This document shows positions 19,101-27,495 of a stretch of DNA of 64,000 nucleotides, in pieces. A program made the translations under genes and the position numbers. The notes under the pieces were generated by a model. That model saw only the letters and a list, made by a program, of their open reading frames with translations, had not been told where the DNA came from and did not search any database. Location of the stretch: NCBI GenBank assembly GCA_019750335.1, contig JAIEOQ010000006.1, forward strand, positions 496,001 to 560,000, written 5' to 3'. This DNA comes from Candidatus Obscuribacterales bacterium. Its GTDB lineage: Bacteria; Cyanobacteriota; Vampirovibrionia; Obscuribacterales; Obscuribacteraceae. How positions within the stretch are numbered: position 1 is the stretch's first letter; the number at the start of each line of letters is the position of its first letter.

Positions 19101-19394
19101 ATTAGTTTGAAAGCCGGTGGTACCGGACTTAACCTTACCGGTGCTGATTATGTAATCCATTACGATCCTTGGTGGAATCCGGCTGTGGAAAACCAAGCTA
19201 CAGACCGGGCCCATCGTATCGGGCAAACGAGACATGTATTTAATTACAAGCTTATTACGCGTGGTACGGTAGAAGAAAAAATATTAGCTTTGCAGAAGAA
19301 GAAAAAAGAGCTTGCTGATATGGTGATTGGCGGCGATGAAAGTATCGCTAAAGAACTAACCAGAGAAGATTTGGAATTCTTGTTCTCGTTCTAA
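16137..19394 (+). CDS. SWIM zinc-finger SNF2-family helicase
   Basis: 1085 residues. A SWIM zinc finger (CSCPYFEEICKH, near residues 77-88) is followed by a ~500-residue linker region and a complete SNF2 ATPase: Walker A (ADDMGLGKT, ~640), DEAQ box (LILDEAQN, ~742), SGTPVENRLRELWSL (~770), and the C-terminal lobe with GGTGLNLTGADYV and DRAHRIGQ (~1022). Bacterial SWIM-SNF2 proteins are DNA translocases, probably acting on nucleoprotein during transcription or repair, in the manner of RapA/HepA relatives. The length is normal for this class. It converges on a TPR gene, overlapping it by four bases. Confidence 0.93.
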   Translation: MKPVSSKRATINLQSLIDASSPAVYRRGVQYWRRKKVLKYEEKDEGAYVEALVIGSEPQPYKVVVTVEDGDKFKAVCSCPYFEEICKHSVSVVLTHVARSFPGIRFDSGESLKEPPAEHGPRAKELLEDHKVVLAELANNSVDREFTLGILVLEKPLAFIVGTLPDEPQGKVNILKVPEPMLQIFPEESRIHKLVKYLLSLPQATKGPAGGHRIPRGDEGVVLGHLSLCANLINTTDNQSMSFCSQPAQPKIHICETENGELSITLKALNEAGEILSDPVFFLGQQSWVLSKQVFYAIDLSPIHRLFQFFDSHGNMTVKLETVPKFLAIDLPILKKRMDVELDENNAPFPTAITEPPKAAIRVQEKQGARAASTAAAGISPELELVLGFRYGDLVLPSRDETSAMEAEPYTRTIADTGQSVWVKRLWEQEGQLRRFLTNLLPTRTIADRFFFHDEPALDALYYIFSEECADWEVSGFDQIKHYRVAKEPVKLKAVLSLKKDSYNFEFELQAITGSGGLIPFPQVIEAVFRNRNYLRLEDSTFVRLPVATLLSVLKGVGASKEPVRPLYQALPIAHLLETQGIEITADEGFKEFIQKLRNFRELEPMKIPGTFNGTLREYQREGYNWLSFLREYGLAGILADDMGLGKTIQALVLLLSHHKNGKQRAPSLVVAPTSVVYNWLAEAEKFSPQLSTSLFLGRDRSELLKRLKQGGPDLPDLIFTTYGIIRRDYEQLKEVQFDYLILDEAQNIKNPESVGAIASKSLKALHRVCLSGTPVENRLRELWSLFDFLMPEFLGNYRDFNETFERPIESGIGEAGQKLRKTVHPFILRRLKSQVEKELPPRTDIIHQCEMDDEQRSLYLSVLDECRQKVFGEIANRGLNRSQISVLAALLRLRQVCCDPRLLKDRGDAPTPPSAKLISLIEMIGEIAESGHKILVFSQFVEMLSLVRTELENKKYVYEYIDGQTPAKERLEKVNRFNEDQSIPIFLISLKAGGTGLNLTGADYVIHYDPWWNPAVENQATDRAHRIGQTRHVFNYKLITRGTVEEKILALQKKKKELADMVIGGDESIAKELTREDLEFLFSF

Positions 19395-20875
19395 ACAGTT
19401 GATTGTTCCAGCTGTTTGAGCAACGTCTCTATGCGTGACACTAAGTCTTGATCTCTTGGATCAAACTTATTTTGTTTGCAGCGCAAAGCTCTTTCGTAAA
19501 GGGGCTTAGCTGAGTTATGGTCGCCGGTTTCAATATAACAGTTGGCCAAGCCGATTAAATTGTCAGCAAGCTCGTCTTCAACCGGAGCTGGAATTTTTTC
19601 GTAAATAGCCAGGGCTTTTTTATAGAGTGTTTTTGCTTGCGGGTATTGATCTTGCAGTTGATAGCAGTAAGCCAAACCAGTTAGCTTGGGAGCGATGTCC
19701 GGATGATCTTGACCAAAGACAGCTTGGGATATGTCTAGAGCTCTTTGATAAAGCGGTACGGCGTCAATATAACGATTCTGGAATGAATAACAGTTCGCTA
19801 AATTGAACAGAACTTCTGAAACCGCTGAATGCTCTTTCCCAAGCGCTTTTTCAATAATGATAATCGCACGTTTTAAAAGTCTTTCGGCAGTGTCAAACTC
19901 TTCTTTTTCGCTATAGCAAACGGCCAACTGTGTGAGCATGGTTGCTATGTCGTTATAGTCGCTGTCAGGGCATTCTTCATAAATTTTGAGAGCTTGAAGA
20001 TAATAAGCTTCGGCTTGTGCGTGACGTTTTAAAAAACGTAAACAGGCAGCTAATCCGGATAAACTATCGGCATAGTCCGTACTTTTGCTTTTACCTAACC
20101 GATCTAAACAAGTGATTGATTGGGTAAATACGGTTTCCGCATCTTGATACCTTTCTTGAGACAAAATGGCAGCGGCCAATTCGGTTATACAGCGCGAAAC
20201 TTGTATGCTGTCTTTGCCATGAATTTTTTCTTGCAGCGGAATTGCTTTGAGCAGTCCATTCTCAGCTAAATCAAAATTGCCGGTGCGGTTCCAGGCGATG
20301 GCTTGGCAATGCAGTGCGTCGGCAATCTCTAAGCTGCGGTCTGCAGAACTTTTTTCAAAGTGCTGTAGCGCTTTTTCCAGCATAGGCAGAGCTTCAGAAA
20401 AATATGATTGTAAAATGAGCGTTCGGGCCAGAATGAATTCACAGTCAGCTATGTCTTCCGGGTCAGCAGTAGTAATTTGCGGATAGAGGTCTAAAGCTTC
20501 TTTGAGCGAATCTTCTGCTTCACTTAGCTTACCTAAATCATAGAGACAGAGTCCGAATTCTTTTAAGGCGTAAACAATATCTTCTGCTCCGACAGTCAAG
20601 CCGTTTTTACGCAAAGATAAAGCTTCGCGAAACAGCAATTCTGCTTCGTCCGAGCGCTCTTGGGCTCGTAAGCTAACCCCGAGACAAATTAAATTGGAAA
20701 AACGTCCTTCATAACCAGCTTTTTTGGAGATAATCTCGCCTAAGCTTTCTCTGAATTTTGTTTCGGCTAAGGCAAACTGTCGATTTTGAAATGCCTGACA
20801 GCCAGCGTCAAAACTGGATTTCCAAGTACTTTTTCTGGCAAAAATTGAAGCGAAAATTGTGTGCCAGCTTTTCAT
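19391..20875 (-). CDS. TPR protein of the kinesin-light-chain type
   Basis: 494 residues made of about ten 42-residue tetratricopeptide repeats of the kinesin-light-chain/NphP3 kind (for example ALGKEHSAVSEVLFNLANCY, then VFGQDHPDIAPKLTGLAYCY). No signal peptide or other domain; probably a cytoplasmic scaffold. It follows the gene ending at 20896 by 20 bases on the same strand, so the two likely form an operon. The specific partner is not known. Confidence 0.75.
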   Translation of the reverse strand: MKSWHTIFASIFARKSTWKSSFDAGCQAFQNRQFALAETKFRESLGEIISKKAGYEGRFSNLICLGVSLRAQERSDEAELLFREALSLRKNGLTVGAEDIVYALKEFGLCLYDLGKLSEAEDSLKEALDLYPQITTADPEDIADCEFILARTLILQSYFSEALPMLEKALQHFEKSSADRSLEIADALHCQAIAWNRTGNFDLAENGLLKAIPLQEKIHGKDSIQVSRCITELAAAILSQERYQDAETVFTQSITCLDRLGKSKSTDYADSLSGLAACLRFLKRHAQAEAYYLQALKIYEECPDSDYNDIATMLTQLAVCYSEKEEFDTAERLLKRAIIIIEKALGKEHSAVSEVLFNLANCYSFQNRYIDAVPLYQRALDISQAVFGQDHPDIAPKLTGLAYCYQLQDQYPQAKTLYKKALAIYEKIPAPVEDELADNLIGLANCYIETGDHNSAKPLYERALRCKQNKFDPRDQDLVSRIETLLKQLEQSTV

Positions 20876-20895
20876 GTTTGTTCAACCCGGCGAAG

Positions 20896-21549
20896 CTAAT
20901 AATACAAATTGCCCCAAACAGCTTCCAGCTCATGCATCTGTTTGCTTAAAAGTTCTTGTTGCTGTGGATTTGCGCAGCAATACATTTGCCAGTAAAGGTC
21001 CCACCATTTGTGATATGCCTCGGATTTACCTTTACTTGATTCTTCACCAAGGACTTCATGCCCGACAACGAGTGGTTTCATATAACAAACACCGTTATCG
21101 CAATCGTTAATTTCAAAATCGCTAGGTCTGACCGCCTCGCCTCTGGTTTGCCAAATATTCTTTATCCCTAAGGCTGTTTTAGGGTACAGGCGTTTGAATT
21201 CGATTTCATTTAAATCGTCTGCCCGCCGGCAGCAATCCGGCCTAAAGACTAGATAGGCGCTCTCCGGTATGGTGGTAAGGATTTGCAGAGGTTGGCGTTC
21301 GGCATTGAGCACAGACATTCGTCCGGCAAAACTTGTAATTAGGCGATCGAATAAAGCTTGATGGAGCCGTTTCCAAAGTTGTCTGGTTAGTTTGAATTCG
21401 TTCCCGTTAGAGAATGTCAGAGCGGCCCATAAAGTGCGTACGGCTTTGCTTAAGGCGTATGGGTCCGGAGTTTCACCACGCTCCAAGCGCATATAATATT
21501 TGTAGGCTTCATCCAGAGCGGTTTTCTGCCGCCGATCTACCCTGGCCAT
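20896..21549 (-). CDS. Hypothetical soluble protein
   Basis: 217 residues, rich in charged and aromatic residues, with scattered cysteines (RPDCCRRADD; MYCCANPQQQ) but no motif that I recognise. No signal peptide or membrane helix. The N-terminus (RRQKTALDEAYKYYMRLERGE) looks helical. GGGAG lies about six bases before the ATG, and the gene is followed closely by the TPR gene, so the pair could encode partners. Confidence 0.6.
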   Translation of the reverse strand: MARVDRRQKTALDEAYKYYMRLERGETPDPYALSKAVRTLWAALTFSNGNEFKLTRQLWKRLHQALFDRLITSFAGRMSVLNAERQPLQILTTIPESAYLVFRPDCCRRADDLNEIEFKRLYPKTALGIKNIWQTRGEAVRPSDFEINDCDNGVCYMKPLVVGHEVLGEESSKGKSEAYHKWWDLYWQMYCCANPQQQELLSKQMHELEAVWGNLYY

Positions 21550-21634
21550 TATCTGTCTCCCAAGCCGTTCGGCTGTTTGCAGGATATATATGCCCGGTAG
21601 TAAGACTAATCATCGCTCAGGCTTAAATTAAAAG

Positions 21635-22198
21635 CTAAACTGGCGGTAGTTCGTGAAGTTTAAGCCCTTCGGACCAAAGCCCTTTTGCTTTTAAGACTAG
21701 TTCTACGGCATCGCGGACAGCACCGTCACCACCGACCGACGGTGTAACGAAATGGGCTTGTTTTCTAATCTCAGCCCGGGCATTCTTCGGTGCTACAGCT
21801 AAGCCTGCTCGTTTTAACAAAGGAGCGTCAGGAAAATCGTCGCCGATAAAAGCTGTTTCTTCAGCTTTTAAGCCTGCATCTTTGAGGATCTCTTCAAAAG
21901 AAGCTACTTTTTCCATCTTGCCTTGATAGACATATTTCATTTTTAGAATCTTGGCTCTTTCCACCGTTGCTGGTGATACGCGCCCGCTGATAATACCGGT
22001 TAATATTCCGAAGTGATGGCAAAGATGCAAACCAAGACCGTCATGTGAATTGAATCCCTTGAATTCGACCATCTCTCCCTTAGCATCCGGGAAATAATAA
22101 AGCTTACCGTCAGTCATCACTCCGTCAACATCCATCAGGATCATTTTGATGCCGGCAGCGCGCTTAAGTAACTCAGGTGAATAATTGGATTCTGTCAT
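21635..22198 (-). CDS. KdsC/YrbI-type HAD phosphatase
   Basis: 187 residues. HAD motif I (MDVDGVMTDGKLYYF), the FNSHDGLGLHL segment, motif II in GIISGR and motif IV in FIGDDFPDAPLL are present, the pattern of the KdsC family. Those enzymes remove phosphate from KDO-8-phosphate or related nonulosonates on the way to surface polysaccharide. No kdsA, kdsB or sialic acid gene is in the window, so substrate is open. ATG 22198 is chosen; a GTG at 22216 would add six residues. It is divergent from the FAD oxidoreductase gene. Confidence 0.85.
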   Translation of the reverse strand: MTESNYSPELLKRAAGIKMILMDVDGVMTDGKLYYFPDAKGEMVEFKGFNSHDGLGLHLCHHFGILTGIISGRVSPATVERAKILKMKYVYQGKMEKVASFEEILKDAGLKAEETAFIGDDFPDAPLLKRAGLAVAPKNARAEIRKQAHFVTPSVGGDGAVRDAVELVLKAKGLWSEGLKLHELPPV

Positions 22199-22312
22199 TT
22201 TTGTAATTCCCAGCACAGGTTGTCAGGTCTGAAGATTATATTTCAGTCTCGTTATCCTCTCAGGTATGGCGTCAAAAGAGCAAGGGTCTGTATATTTGCT
22301 TGTGAGTCCCGA

Positions 22313-24214
22313 ATGAAAGCAAGAGCTATGAAGCGGTCTGCCGCTCCGATATTTGAAGTAGTGGATATTGAGTCCTTGCGTGCCGAAAAGCCGCTTGAAT
22401 CGATTCTGCGGGTTCCTTTTAAGGCAAAACCTAAGGTGATCTCCTGCCCGCTTTTCATAGCCGGCGGTGGAGCTGGTGGAGTTGCTGCAGCTTTAGCTGC
22501 AATACGTAGCGGACAAAAAGTTTGTTTAGTTGAGCCGACCTCATGGCTTGGCGGTCAACTTACGGCTCAGGGCGTATCGGCTCTTGATGAGAATTATCTG
22601 GTTGAAACAAGCGGTTCTACGGCAAGCTATCAAGAGTTACGCCGCTTAATTCGTGAGCATTACAAAAAATTTGGCGCAAAAGACGGTAACGCGCGTTTCG
22701 GTCCCGGCTTGGATCCGGGCAATTCTTGGGTAAGTCGTTTAGCTTTTGAGCCGGCTGTCGCTGTTTCAGCATTAGAGTCGCTCTTGGCTGAGGCGCTTAA
22801 AAACAAGCAGTTGCGAATTTTTTATCGCCATCTGTCGGTACAAGTCAAAATAGCTCGCGGCAAAGTAGCGTCGGTGGTCTGTTTCGATCTAGACAATAAT
22901 CGCTTACTGGAATTTCGCTGTCGCTTTTGTATTGATGCCACCGAACTTGGTGATCTTTTACCGTTAGCCAATATCGATTACAGATCCGGTGTCGAATCCA
23001 AAGATGAAACGGTTGAGGAGCATGCGCCAGTTCACCCTGAGCAGGATAACGTTCAAGACTTCACTTATCCTTTTGCCGTAGAGTTTAAAAAAGGCGAGGC
23101 TCATGTTATTGCCAAACCGCCAAACTACGAAACGTTCAATAAATCGGGTAAATTTACTTTTGCCGGTTTTAAGATGTTCGTTAATAACGGAGATAAGCTG
23201 CCTTTCTGGGAATACAGACGGTTGATTCATGCCGATAGCTTTCCGCCGGCTGTATTTAAAAATGACGTTGCCATGATCAATTGGGAAAGCAATGATTTAG
23301 GCGGTGAGAATATCATTGATAAAAGCCCTTCTGAAGTGGTTGAAAAGCTGGCTTTAGCCAAAAATTTGAGTCTGGGCTTTCTTTATTGGCTGCAGACTGA
23401 AGCACCTCGTGACGAAGGCGGCAAAGGCTATCCGGAATTAAAGTTGTGTCCGGAGATTATGGATACGCAAGATGGCTTATCCAAGTTTCCTTACATACGT
23501 GAATCGCGTCGTTTGAAAGCAAGCTATACCATTTGCGAGAAAGACATTGGGGCTGCTTATCATTCTGGCGTTCGGGCTAAAATTTTTGCCGATAGCATCG
23601 GCATTGGTTTGTATCCGATTGATATTCATGGCAAGCAAGAGAGCGGTGCAGCTCAAGCTACAAAGCCGTTCCAAATACCCTGTGGCTCTCTGGTGCAAAC
23701 TAGATTGAAAAACTTTCTACCGGCTTGCAAAAATATCGGCACTACTCATATCACTAATGGAGCTTATCGCCTGCATCCGATTGAATGGAGCATTGGCGAA
23801 TCGGCTGGTTATTTTGCCTCAATGTGTTTGACGACAAAAAAAACACCGGAAAAAATTTGGCATAACAAAAAACATTTGCGTACTTTGCAAAATATTTTAG
23901 TCAATGCTGGTATTCCTTTGTTTTGGTATGACGATCTTCCGGTTAATGATCCGGCTTTTGCCGCAGTGCAATTTTTGAGCGTTGCCGGTTTATTACCGGT
24001 GGCGGCTGACAGTCTACATTTTGGACCTGAGGAACATTTTTTACCCGAAGCTTTATCGACAGTGCTGCCGGTGAAAATCTTTGCTCAAGCTAAAGGGCTG
24101 GCTCTGACTATGACCAAAGCTGAGCTTGCATCTTGGCTTTACGAAATGATTATCAAAGGCAAGCATAAGAATATCCAACAAGTGACCACCAAGCCAGGCA
24201 ACAGGCAACAATAG
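22313..24214 (+). CDS. FAD-dependent oxidoreductase (FAD_oxidored family)
   Basis: About 633 residues. An N-terminal Rossmann fold (CPLFIAGGGAGGVAAALAAI) starts ~40 residues in and is followed by EPTSWLGGQLTAQGVSALDE, the signature of the PF12831-type FAD oxidoreductases that often act on sugars or are linked to polysaccharide breakdown. The C-terminal FAD contact THITNGAYRLHPIEWSIGESAG is also typical. The start is uncertain: ATG 22313 or 22328; a TTG at 22220 would add a basic stretch with no family match. No signal peptide. Substrate unknown. Confidence 0.82.
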   Translation: MKARAMKRSAAPIFEVVDIESLRAEKPLESILRVPFKAKPKVISCPLFIAGGGAGGVAAALAAIRSGQKVCLVEPTSWLGGQLTAQGVSALDENYLVETSGSTASYQELRRLIREHYKKFGAKDGNARFGPGLDPGNSWVSRLAFEPAVAVSALESLLAEALKNKQLRIFYRHLSVQVKIARGKVASVVCFDLDNNRLLEFRCRFCIDATELGDLLPLANIDYRSGVESKDETVEEHAPVHPEQDNVQDFTYPFAVEFKKGEAHVIAKPPNYETFNKSGKFTFAGFKMFVNNGDKLPFWEYRRLIHADSFPPAVFKNDVAMINWESNDLGGENIIDKSPSEVVEKLALAKNLSLGFLYWLQTEAPRDEGGKGYPELKLCPEIMDTQDGLSKFPYIRESRRLKASYTICEKDIGAAYHSGVRAKIFADSIGIGLYPIDIHGKQESGAAQATKPFQIPCGSLVQTRLKNFLPACKNIGTTHITNGAYRLHPIEWSIGESAGYFASMCLTTKKTPEKIWHNKKHLRTLQNILVNAGIPLFWYDDLPVNDPAFAAVQFLSVAGLLPVAADSLHFGPEEHFLPEALSTVLPVKIFAQAKGLALTMTKAELASWLYEMIIKGKHKNIQQVTTKPGNRQQ

Positions 24215-24269
24215 AAAAACGGCAGTAGCAATATAAATTTCCATACTACTGTTATACAAGCGAAGCCGG

Positions 24270-24318
24270 TCATAATAGTGTCAAAAGATGCTTGGTCCTG
24301 ATCAAAATAGTGTCAAAA
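24270..24318. repeat. Direct repeat of TC(A/T)..ATAGTGTCAAAA
   Basis: Two 17-base copies at 24270-24286 and 24302-24318 differ at one base and are 32 bases apart, about three helical turns. The second copy runs into the stop of the porin gene. This spacing could suit a dimeric regulator or could be a chance remnant; no clear promoter is nearby. Confidence 0.4.
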
Positions 24319-25752
24319 TCTTTGAATTAAGTCCAAACCAAAAGTAAATTGAGAGCGGCGTGTACCATTGTCGTAAGGTTTGACGATAGTGCTTTGGTTG
24401 TAATTTAAAGCACGTTCGTAGCGTATTTCAGGGCGTATACAGAGTAAGTCATTAAAGCGGTGTGTCCAACCTAAGGTCCAAGTTGAATAAGTTGTTGGAA
24501 ATCCTGTTCGTTGTCCGCGGCAATCGCCAAGAAAATCAACCGGACGAATAGTAATGAAATCTTTGTTCGATAATTTAAATGCAGTGTAATTTACTACTCC
24601 CCAGGCAGGCGATGTATTAGGTAAAAACTTACCCGGTCCGGTAAGAGCAAAATAGGGATGAGGCGGACCGTTGTTAGTTGTTCCTCCTTGTAGAGCGTTG
24701 AATTGATAAAGATAATAAGCTTCGGTCAAAGAGACGATTGTACCCTTGCGATTCCAGCGATGACCCCAGGTAATATTGAACTGTTGTAGATTGTCGTGAC
24801 CGGATACTTTCGGTGGCGCCAAACTGGTGCCATAAAAAGCGTTCATGGCGTTGGTGAAGTTAGTGGCATTCAGAGTTTGCTTAGCCAGTCTATATTGCCC
24901 GTTGTTGATTGAATTAACTCCGGCATAAATGGAATCGTTATTACTTTTAGAAGTCCAGCGGACAAAGGCTTGTCCTGTTGGTATAGCCGCCGGGTTCCAT
25001 GGTGCCATGTCATTTCCGGCATGAAGACCACCTTGTACTGTCCATTGATCGTTTAATTTGATGCTGGCTAATATACCTGTTTGTGTATAAGCATCCACAG
25101 TAAACATTTGCGAATGAGTCCATAAAAAATTATCGGGAGCCAGTTGAGCTTCGATGTCCGGCGGCGAGATATATCGTCCAAACTTTAAGGTCATGCCGCG
25201 GGCTACTTTAGGAAAATAAAGCGTGCCATAAAGCTCGACTAAATCGAACCCGTAAAGATTGTTGTGATAAAGAAGTTGACGGCTGGCCGGATACCAACCT
25301 TGTGCCGTTGTATATCGATAGTCGATTCCATAAAGAGAAGAAATGCGAAAACCCCAGTCTTTATGCTCGGTTTGAACTGTATCAGCAACGCGTTCTACAC
25401 GGATGACTCCTTGATCTAATTGAATTTTGCGCGGCACAATAGCATAAGATAAGGGTGCGTTCGAATGCCGAGATGAGCTGTAACCGTAGCCCGGATTTGC
25501 CCAGCCGTAGACTCTTATTCGGGCTTTGCGTAAAAGGGGGCAATTTTTCCAAAGCGTTTTTTCTAGAGGATAAATTGCGCCGCTATCCGGTACACCGATT
25601 GGTAGCTGGTGATCGGAGCCGACCCATTCAGTACTAGGAAATATTGGATCAAGTGGAGCTGGCAGCCCGCGACGTACAACGGTCTGGGCTGTTGAGGGTA
25701 GAGCACATAAACTGAATAAAAGAGATGCAAATAAGGCGGCAAGGCGATTCAT
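24313..25752 (-). CDS. Outer-membrane beta-barrel porin (BBP2-like)
   Basis: 479 residues with a signal peptide (ALFASLLFSLCALPSTAQ). The mature chain shows alternating polar/apolar strands with many aromatic belts (VELYGTLYFPKVARGMTLKFG, then YSTWTLGWTHRFNDLLCIRPEIRYE) and ends in a Phe after FGLDLIQRF, the usual C-terminal signal for barrel insertion. The pattern fits the beta-barrel porin-2 (OmpL-like) family. It implies a diderm envelope. The substrate cannot be read from the sequence. Confidence 0.82.
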   Translation of the reverse strand: MNRLAALFASLLFSLCALPSTAQTVVRRGLPAPLDPIFPSTEWVGSDHQLPIGVPDSGAIYPLEKTLWKNCPLLRKARIRVYGWANPGYGYSSSRHSNAPLSYAIVPRKIQLDQGVIRVERVADTVQTEHKDWGFRISSLYGIDYRYTTAQGWYPASRQLLYHNNLYGFDLVELYGTLYFPKVARGMTLKFGRYISPPDIEAQLAPDNFLWTHSQMFTVDAYTQTGILASIKLNDQWTVQGGLHAGNDMAPWNPAAIPTGQAFVRWTSKSNNDSIYAGVNSINNGQYRLAKQTLNATNFTNAMNAFYGTSLAPPKVSGHDNLQQFNITWGHRWNRKGTIVSLTEAYYLYQFNALQGGTTNNGPPHPYFALTGPGKFLPNTSPAWGVVNYTAFKLSNKDFITIRPVDFLGDCRGQRTGFPTTYSTWTLGWTHRFNDLLCIRPEIRYERALNYNQSTIVKPYDNGTRRSQFTFGLDLIQRF

Positions 25753-25821
25753 GAGAGTTGACTATAGACTCTTATAAATCAAGATCGCCTCAAAGCGTCG
25801 AGGATTTGTATCAAGAAAGTA

Positions 25822-27402
25822 TCAAAAAACTGAGCTTAAAGGGCGATCATTGATCTTAGCTTTGGCCAACTCTAAAGCCGTTTGTACTCTGGACAGACCG
25901 GCCTGTAATTGGGCGTGAGCGAAACTGCCCGGAGGTAAGCTACTCAAGAGTGAAAGCAAGCAGCTTAAGCATGAGCTTAAGCTGGCGATGTCGGACCAAG
26001 TTACTGTTTTATTTAGAGCTTTGCTGGCTACAATGTCAGCTTTGCTTATTGAGTCAGCAGCTAGGTTTGCTGCTTTTGATTCGGTAGCAACAGCAACGTT
26101 GCTATTCATATTTTTATCGATATAGGTATCTTGATCGAATTGTACGCTGCCGTCCGGATGCAACTCCGGTCCGTCATGAAATTTGACGGTACCGTCCGGA
26201 CGAATTATGGTCTGTGTTTCTTTGATTACTGTTTCCTGCGGCTTATCGACTATTTCTTTTGTTTCAACGCTTTGTTCTTCCAGATCACAGGTGATTGTGC
26301 CATCGGGATGTTGAATGCATACTTTATTGTCGTTAGGATTATTGCTGATTGTTTGTTTGTCGGTCTTTACGCAACAAGTACCATCAGGCTTTGTTTCTGT
26401 TGTTGTTTTATTGCCGTCCGGACTTGTGATTGTATGTCTGTTTGCCGCTAAATCAACATTTAAATTGTGCTTGTTGAGCTGAAACGTTGCCGGGTCTACT
26501 TCAATGCCGTCGATATAAAATTTGCCCTTTTCGATTTTTATTGCTGACGGGCAATTTTCTTTTGTCAGTTCAACTTCTTTGCCGTCTTTAATTGTGAAAA
26601 GTTTGCCTTCTTTTGTTTTAAGCAGGCAGGTTTCGCCTGACTTGGTTTTAATTGTTGCTGCCTGTCCTTGTATGTCGATTACTGTTCCGCTTTCAAAAAT
26701 AAGGCGGTTGCCGCTGCCTTGAATTACTAACAAGCCGATTTGGCCAGGCTGCAATTTTTCTCTTATAGATGCGGTCGTCGCGTCAAGATCAACTTTAGGT
26801 GTAGCAAAAACAACTTTTTGTTGTTCTTTTAAGGTCAACTCTATTTGTTGCGGGCTAATTGTATAAGTGTGATTATTGCGTTTATCAATGATTGTGGCGC
26901 CACCGTCAGGCTCACGAACTAAATAGCGATCTTCTTTAAGATCAATCAGGCGCCTTCCATCTTTGTCGACGACAACGCTGTAGTCAGGTCCTTGCAGGAT
27001 GGTTTGTCCGTCTTTACGAATGGCTGTTTCAGTTTTATGTTGTACTCTTGTTTCTTCTTTATCTTGGCTGACTGAGCTTATTAACTTTCCATCGCTGTCT
27101 CTTTTTTCTATAACTGTCGGCAGCGGTGTGTCAACTAAGCGCTTAAGTGCTTCCAAGGACACAGTCGAGCGTTCAAGCTTCTGCTGTTCATTGCCGGTAC
27201 ATTCTTTGTAGATATTTGAAAATTCAAGCTGCTTAACTAAGAGTTTTTGATCGTTGCTTTGCCAGTAGTCGCCGACTTTACTGAAGAGTTCGCTTAATTC
27301 GGTTGTGGGTACCAAAGAGTTGAAATTTAACTGTTCGCCGATAGTATTAATGGCGCCCATGGTTTCCAGCGCTATATCCGTGTTGGTTTTATCGCCGGCC
27401 AT
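25822..27402 (-). CDS. Large hypothetical protein with repeated xPDG turns
   Basis: 526 residues. The N-terminal ~90 residues are helical (TNTDIALETMGAINTIGEQLN). From about residue 110 to 420 the chain is a series of short beta-turn units built on PDG/KDG (DSDGKLISS, KDGQTI, KDGRRLIDL, EPDGGATI, SPDGNKTT, KPDGTCCV, HPDGTITC, RPDGTVKF, HPDGSVQF). The C-terminal ~100 residues are again helical and Ser/Leu-rich. No signal peptide; I recognise no named family. An AAAGGG site precedes the ATG. Confidence 0.6.
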   Translation of the reverse strand: MAGDKTNTDIALETMGAINTIGEQLNFNSLVPTTELSELFSKVGDYWQSNDQKLLVKQLEFSNIYKECTGNEQQKLERSTVSLEALKRLVDTPLPTVIEKRDSDGKLISSVSQDKEETRVQHKTETAIRKDGQTILQGPDYSVVVDKDGRRLIDLKEDRYLVREPDGGATIIDKRNNHTYTISPQQIELTLKEQQKVVFATPKVDLDATTASIREKLQPGQIGLLVIQGSGNRLIFESGTVIDIQGQAATIKTKSGETCLLKTKEGKLFTIKDGKEVELTKENCPSAIKIEKGKFYIDGIEVDPATFQLNKHNLNVDLAANRHTITSPDGNKTTTETKPDGTCCVKTDKQTISNNPNDNKVCIQHPDGTITCDLEEQSVETKEIVDKPQETVIKETQTIIRPDGTVKFHDGPELHPDGSVQFDQDTYIDKNMNSNVAVATESKAANLAADSISKADIVASKALNKTVTWSDIASLSSCLSCLLSLLSSLPPGSFAHAQLQAGLSRVQTALELAKAKINDRPLSSVF

Positions 27403-27483
27403 GACCCTTTCCCCATCTCTCTAAGGGTAACTAGACCGATTGTTGGGATTTTGGACAAAATGCAGATTAAAAGGCAATTTGCG

Positions 27484-27489
27484 TATACT
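27484..27489 (+). promoter_or_regulatory. -10 element suggesting a leaderless amrS transcript
   Basis: TATACT ends six bases before the ATG at 27496, so transcription would begin at or near the A of the start codon. No Shine-Dalgarno sequence lies before the ATG, which agrees. No convincing -35 is seen. Confidence 0.4.
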
Positions 27490-27495
27490 TGAAAT

